Of a stretch of DNA of 64,000 bases, positions 61,349-64,000 are shown one piece after another. The notes below the pieces were generated by a model, which did not search any database, was not told the DNA's origin, and worked only from the letters and a program-made list of their open reading frames with translations. Both the position numbers and the translations under genes were made by a program. Origin of the DNA: Streptomyces griseus (GTDB lineage Bacteria > Actinomycetota > Actinomycetes > Streptomycetales > Streptomycetaceae). Each line of letters starts with the position of its first letter. Position 1 is the first letter of the stretch. The stretch is taken from NCBI RefSeq assembly GCF_900460065.1, contig NZ_UAVD01000004.1, positions 1 through 64,000 of the forward strand, given 5' to 3'.

Positions 61349-62575
61349 TCAGCGGATCGGCATGTCCGAGAGCGTGCGGGCGATCACCAGGCGCTGGATC
61401 TCGCTGGTGCCCTCGAAGATGGTGTAGATGGCCGCGTCGCGGTGCATGCGCTCGACCGGGTACTCACGGGTGAAACCGTTGCCGCCGAGGATCTGGATGG
61501 CCTGGGCGGTGACGTCCCGGGCGGTCTCGCTCGCGTACAGCTTCGACATGGAGCCCTCGGCCGAGGTGAACGGCTTTCCGGTGGTGGCCATCCAGGAGGC
61601 CCGCCAGACCAGCAGCCGGGCGGCGTCGATCCGGGTGCGCATGTCGGCGAGCTGGAAGGCGATGCCCTGGTTGTCGATGATCGGGCGGCCGAACTGGCTG
61701 CGGGTCTTCGCGTAGTCGAGGGCGACCTCGTAGGCGGCGCGGGCGGTGCCCACGGCCATCGCGCCGACGGCCGGGCGGGAGGCCTCGAAGGTGGCCATCG
61801 CCGCGTTCTTGACGCGCTCGCCGCCGGACTTGGCCCGCTCCCGGGCGCGGGCGAGGCGCTCGTCGAGCTTCTCCTTGCCGCCGAGCAGGCAGTGTCCGGG
61901 GACGCGGACGTCCTCCAGGACCACCTCGGCCGTGTGCGAGGCGCGGATGCCGTGCTTCTTGAACTTCTGGCCCTGGGAGAGGCCGGGGGTGTTCGGCGGC
62001 ACGATGAAGGAGGCGTGGCCCTTGGATCCGATGTCGGGGTCGACGACGGCGACGACGACGTGGACGCCCGCTATACCGCCGTTGGTCGCCCAGGTCTTGG
62101 TGCCGTTGAGGACCCACTCGTCCTTGGCCTCGTCGTAGACGGCGCGGGTCCGCATGGAGGCGACGTCGGATCCGGCGTCGGGCTCGGAGGAGCAGAAGGC
62201 GGCGACTTTCACGTCGTCGGCGTCGCCGTACATCTGCGGGATCCAGGTGCCGATCTGCTCCTCGGTGCCGTTGGCGAGGACGCCGACGGCCGCCAGGCCC
62301 GTACCGACGATCGACAGGGCGATGCCGGCGTCGCCCCAGAAGAGCTCCTCCATGGCCACCGGGATGCCGAGCCCCGTAGGGTCGAAGAACTGCTGGGCGT
62401 AGAAGTCCAGGGAGTAGATGCCGATCTTGGCCGCTTCCTGGATGACGGGCCAGGGCGTTTCCTCACGCTCGTCCCACTCCGCGGCGGCGGGGCGGATGAC
62501 ATCCGCCGCGAAGCCGTGGAGCCACTCCTTGACCTGCTTCTGGTCGTCGTTGAGCTCAAGCGTGAACTCGGCCAT
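61349..62575 (-). CDS. acyl-CoA dehydrogenase
   Basis: The 408-residue protein starts MAEFTLELNDDQKQVKEWL at ATG 62575 behind GGAGGGG. A longer frame upstream runs through the operator. The N-terminal helical domain is followed by the FAD-binding middle domain (AFCSSEPDAGSDVASM, WVLNGTKTWATNGG) and C-terminal helices ending in IQILGGNGFTREYPVERM and IFEGTSEIQRLVIARTL, where the Glu of IFEGT is the catalytic base position. It catalyses the first step of beta-oxidation; chain-length preference is not clear. It is divergent from a TetR regulator with a long palindrome between them, so it is likely repressed by that regulator and induced by an acyl-CoA or fatty acid. Confidence 0.92.
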   Translation of the reverse strand: MAEFTLELNDDQKQVKEWLHGFAADVIRPAAAEWDEREETPWPVIQEAAKIGIYSLDFYAQQFFDPTGLGIPVAMEELFWGDAGIALSIVGTGLAAVGVLANGTEEQIGTWIPQMYGDADDVKVAAFCSSEPDAGSDVASMRTRAVYDEAKDEWVLNGTKTWATNGGIAGVHVVVAVVDPDIGSKGHASFIVPPNTPGLSQGQKFKKHGIRASHTAEVVLEDVRVPGHCLLGGKEKLDERLARARERAKSGGERVKNAAMATFEASRPAVGAMAVGTARAAYEVALDYAKTRSQFGRPIIDNQGIAFQLADMRTRIDAARLLVWRASWMATTGKPFTSAEGSMSKLYASETARDVTAQAIQILGGNGFTREYPVERMHRDAAIYTIFEGTSEIQRLVIARTLSDMPIR

Positions 62576-62610
62576 GTTCCCCTCCAGGCACTGCGGCGAA
62601 AACCAAGTGT

Positions 62611-62645
62611 TACTTGCGGTAACCACAGTCTGTTACCGACAAGTA
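62611..62645. promoter_or_regulatory. long interrupted palindrome, probable TetR operator
   Basis: GGTAAC at 62618-62623 and GTTACC at 62632-62637 form a perfect 6-bp inverted repeat around 8 nt. Outer TACTTG (62611-62616) and CAAGTA (62640-62645) extend the symmetry to about 35 bp. It lies 36 nt upstream of the acyl-CoA dehydrogenase start and 118 nt upstream of the TetR start. Confidence 0.65.
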
Positions 62646-62762
62646 GGTACTGTCAACCGCCATGGAGCCGATCAGGCGCCCACCCTGCGGAGTGTTACGT
62701 TGCGCGGGCGTGCAGAGGCGATGCGACGGCATCGCGTGGCCAGGGGTGGGAGAAGAGACGAC

Positions 62763-63419
62763 ATGGAGACCGCACGAAGCGCCGAGCGGCAGCGGACCGC
62801 GGCCGAGAGCCGTCGCCGCGAGTTGCTGGAAGCGGCGGACCGGGTGGTGCTCCGGGACGGACCGCAGGCCTCGATGAACGCCATCGCCGCCGAGGCCGGG
62901 ATCACCAAACCCATCCTCTACCGCCACTTCGGGGACAAGGGCGGCCTCTACCGCGCCCTCGCCAAGCGCCACACCGACGCGCTGCTGATCGCCCTGCGTG
63001 CCGCCCTGGACGCGCCCGCCGACCGGCGCGAGCGGGTCGAGTCGACGCTCGACACCTATCTCGCCGCGATCGAGGCCCGCCCCCAGGTCTACCGCTTCCT
63101 GATGCACCCGTCCGACAACGCCGACGCCGCCCCCTCCCCCGAGCAGGGCTTCGACGTCGGCCGCCACTCCGCCCCGCTGCTGCGCCGCCTCGGCGAGGAG
63201 CTGGGCCAGGTGATCGCCGAGCGCGTCGACCTGGGACCGGACAGCGAGCAGATGGCCCGCATCTGGGGGCACGGGATCGTCGGCATGATGCACGCGGCGG
63301 GCGACTGGTGGCTCGGCGACCGGCCCTGCTCCCGCGAACGGCTGGTGAGCAGCCTCGCCGATCTGCTGTGGGGCAGGCTCGCGGAGGCAGGCGACCGCCA
63401 GGGCGGCCCAGGGTTCTGA
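62763..63419 (+). CDS. TetR-family transcriptional regulator
   Basis: The 218-residue protein starts at ATG 62763 with GGGAGAAGAG upstream. N-terminal TetR helix-turn-helix: RRRELLEAADRVVLRDGPQ, then AIAAEAGITKPILYRHFGDKGGLYRAL, where the recognition helix is well conserved. The C-terminal ligand-binding domain is helical (about residues 70-200), with GLQ-free hydrophobic pocket residues that do not identify the ligand. It faces the acyl-CoA dehydrogenase gene across a palindrome and is expected to repress it and itself in response to an acyl-CoA-type ligand. Confidence 0.9.
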   Translation: METARSAERQRTAAESRRRELLEAADRVVLRDGPQASMNAIAAEAGITKPILYRHFGDKGGLYRALAKRHTDALLIALRAALDAPADRRERVESTLDTYLAAIEARPQVYRFLMHPSDNADAAPSPEQGFDVGRHSAPLLRRLGEELGQVIAERVDLGPDSEQMARIWGHGIVGMMHAAGDWWLGDRPCSRERLVSSLADLLWGRLAEAGDRQGGPGF

Positions 63420-63439
63420 ACCCCCTCCGCCCCGGCCGC

Positions 63440-63985
63440 TCAGCCCTCGCGCGCCCAGGGAGCGCGGCGCGCCGCGCGCAGCGCCCGGGTGCGCCGCAGC
63501 CCGGTCAGCCGATCGGTGTAGACCGTGCCCTCCAGGTGATCGCACTCGTGCTGGAGGCACCGGGCGAACCAGCCCGTCCCGGCGATCCGGACCGGCTCAC
63601 CGGTCATCGTGAGGCCCTCGACGACCGCGTGGTCGAAGCGATCCGTGCCCGCTTCCAGGCCGGGAAGTGACAGACAGCCCTCCGGTCCGCGTACGGTGAG
63701 TCCGTCCGCCTCGACCAGTTCGGGATTGACCACGTGTCCCAGATGGCGGACATCGTCGTCGTCCGGGCAGTCGTAGACGAACACCTTGAGCGGGACGCCG
63801 ATCTGGTTGGCGGCGAGCCCGACACCCTGTGCGGCGTACATCGTGGCGAACATGTCCTCGACCAGCTTCGCGAGCGGCGGGCCGAAGTCCGTGACGTCCT
63901 CGCAGGGCCGGTGGAGCAACGGGTCGCCGAGCAGACTCATCTCACGGACGAGTCCGGAACTGCCGGGGATCGGGCGGTTTCGCAT
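63440..63985 (-). CDS. def: peptide deformylase
   Basis: The 181-residue metalloenzyme removes the N-formyl group from nascent proteins. All three motifs are present: GVGLAANQIGVP (motif 1), EGCLSLPG (motif 2, Cys ligand) and CLQHECDHLEG (motif 3, two His ligands and catalytic Glu). Length is typical of type I enzymes, with a short Arg-rich C-terminal tail. ATG 63985 has no strong RBS in the 15 nt left before the window edge, so a GTG a few codons later (VREMSLLGDP) remains possible. It converges on the TetR gene with a 20-nt gap. Streptomycetes carry several such genes; whether this is the housekeeping copy cannot be said. Confidence 0.93.
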   Translation of the reverse strand: MRNRPIPGSSGLVREMSLLGDPLLHRPCEDVTDFGPPLAKLVEDMFATMYAAQGVGLAANQIGVPLKVFVYDCPDDDDVRHLGHVVNPELVEADGLTVRGPEGCLSLPGLEAGTDRFDHAVVEGLTMTGEPVRIAGTGWFARCLQHECDHLEGTVYTDRLTGLRRTRALRAARRAPWAREG

Positions 63986-64000
63986 GGCGGCAAGCGTACG

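Noticed and set aside
1-64000. CRISPR arrays, tRNA or rRNA genes, intact prophage
   Set aside because: No repeat-spacer pattern, cloverleaf-like segment, rRNA sequence or phage structural gene was recognised by eye.

Overview
The window looks like chromosomal DNA of a Streptomyces or a close actinomycete. GC is very high, third codon positions are almost always G or C, GTG starts are common, and many adjacent genes overlap by 4 nt. The gene families present (type VII secretion with WXG100 proteins, class F sortase, DUF3516 helicase, Tat-exported GH109-like protein) fit that group. No rRNA, tRNA, CRISPR array or intact prophage was seen.

Region 1 (1-20944) is a type VII secretion (ESX-like) locus. 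eccD and eccB run leftward, followed by two WXG100 genes, a small associated gene and a long coiled-coil AAWKG-type protein cut by the window edge. eccC, a three-ATPase coupling protein, runs rightward from the same divergent region. A converging leftward operon carries a T7SS-associated protein, a membrane-anchored ricin-type lectin, a beta-helix protein fused to two AAA+ modules, and a mycosin-like protein that has lost most of its active site. A second membrane-anchored lectin, with the same anchor but a B-lectin head, is transcribed divergently from that operon. A secreted membrane-tailed protein and a class F sortase follow. No eccE is visible.

Region 2 (21081-28292) is accessory. It holds an unknown membrane protein and then a two-gene cassette. 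The cassette is a Trypco2 protein followed by a 1375-residue protein with the order trypsin-like protease, NB-ARC NTPase, about ten 42-residue TPRs, then a second trypsin-like protease. This is a STAND/NLR-like conflict-type system, and it is the best candidate in the window for an unusual biological system. Beside it are the decayed remains of a serine recombinase joined to the tail of an IS481-type transposase.

Region 3 (28362-33391) has yjbQ, then an alkanesulfonate operon (ssuCBAD) preceded by an apparently leaderless cysteine-containing leader peptide and a C-rich leader suggestive of attenuation. A perfect 18-bp hairpin ends the operon.

Region 4 (33392-64000) is mostly ordinary chromosome: a flavoprotein, an MltG-like enzyme, a 19-residue micropeptide with its own RBS and terminator, a MarR gene with a divergent ABC exporter and a clear operator, a D-lactate dehydrogenase-like FAD/Fe-S protein, a GH109-like protein, a heterodimeric ABC exporter, a membrane-fused spermidine-synthase-like protein, NDH-2, an ATP-dependent DNA ligase, a DUF3516 helicase, an acyl-CoA thioesterase, DUF6011, DUF389 and DUF2252 proteins, a GNAT enzyme, glutathione peroxidase, an acyl-CoA dehydrogenase with a divergent TetR gene, and peptide deformylase.

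All family names are from recognition of motifs by eye; no database search was possible.
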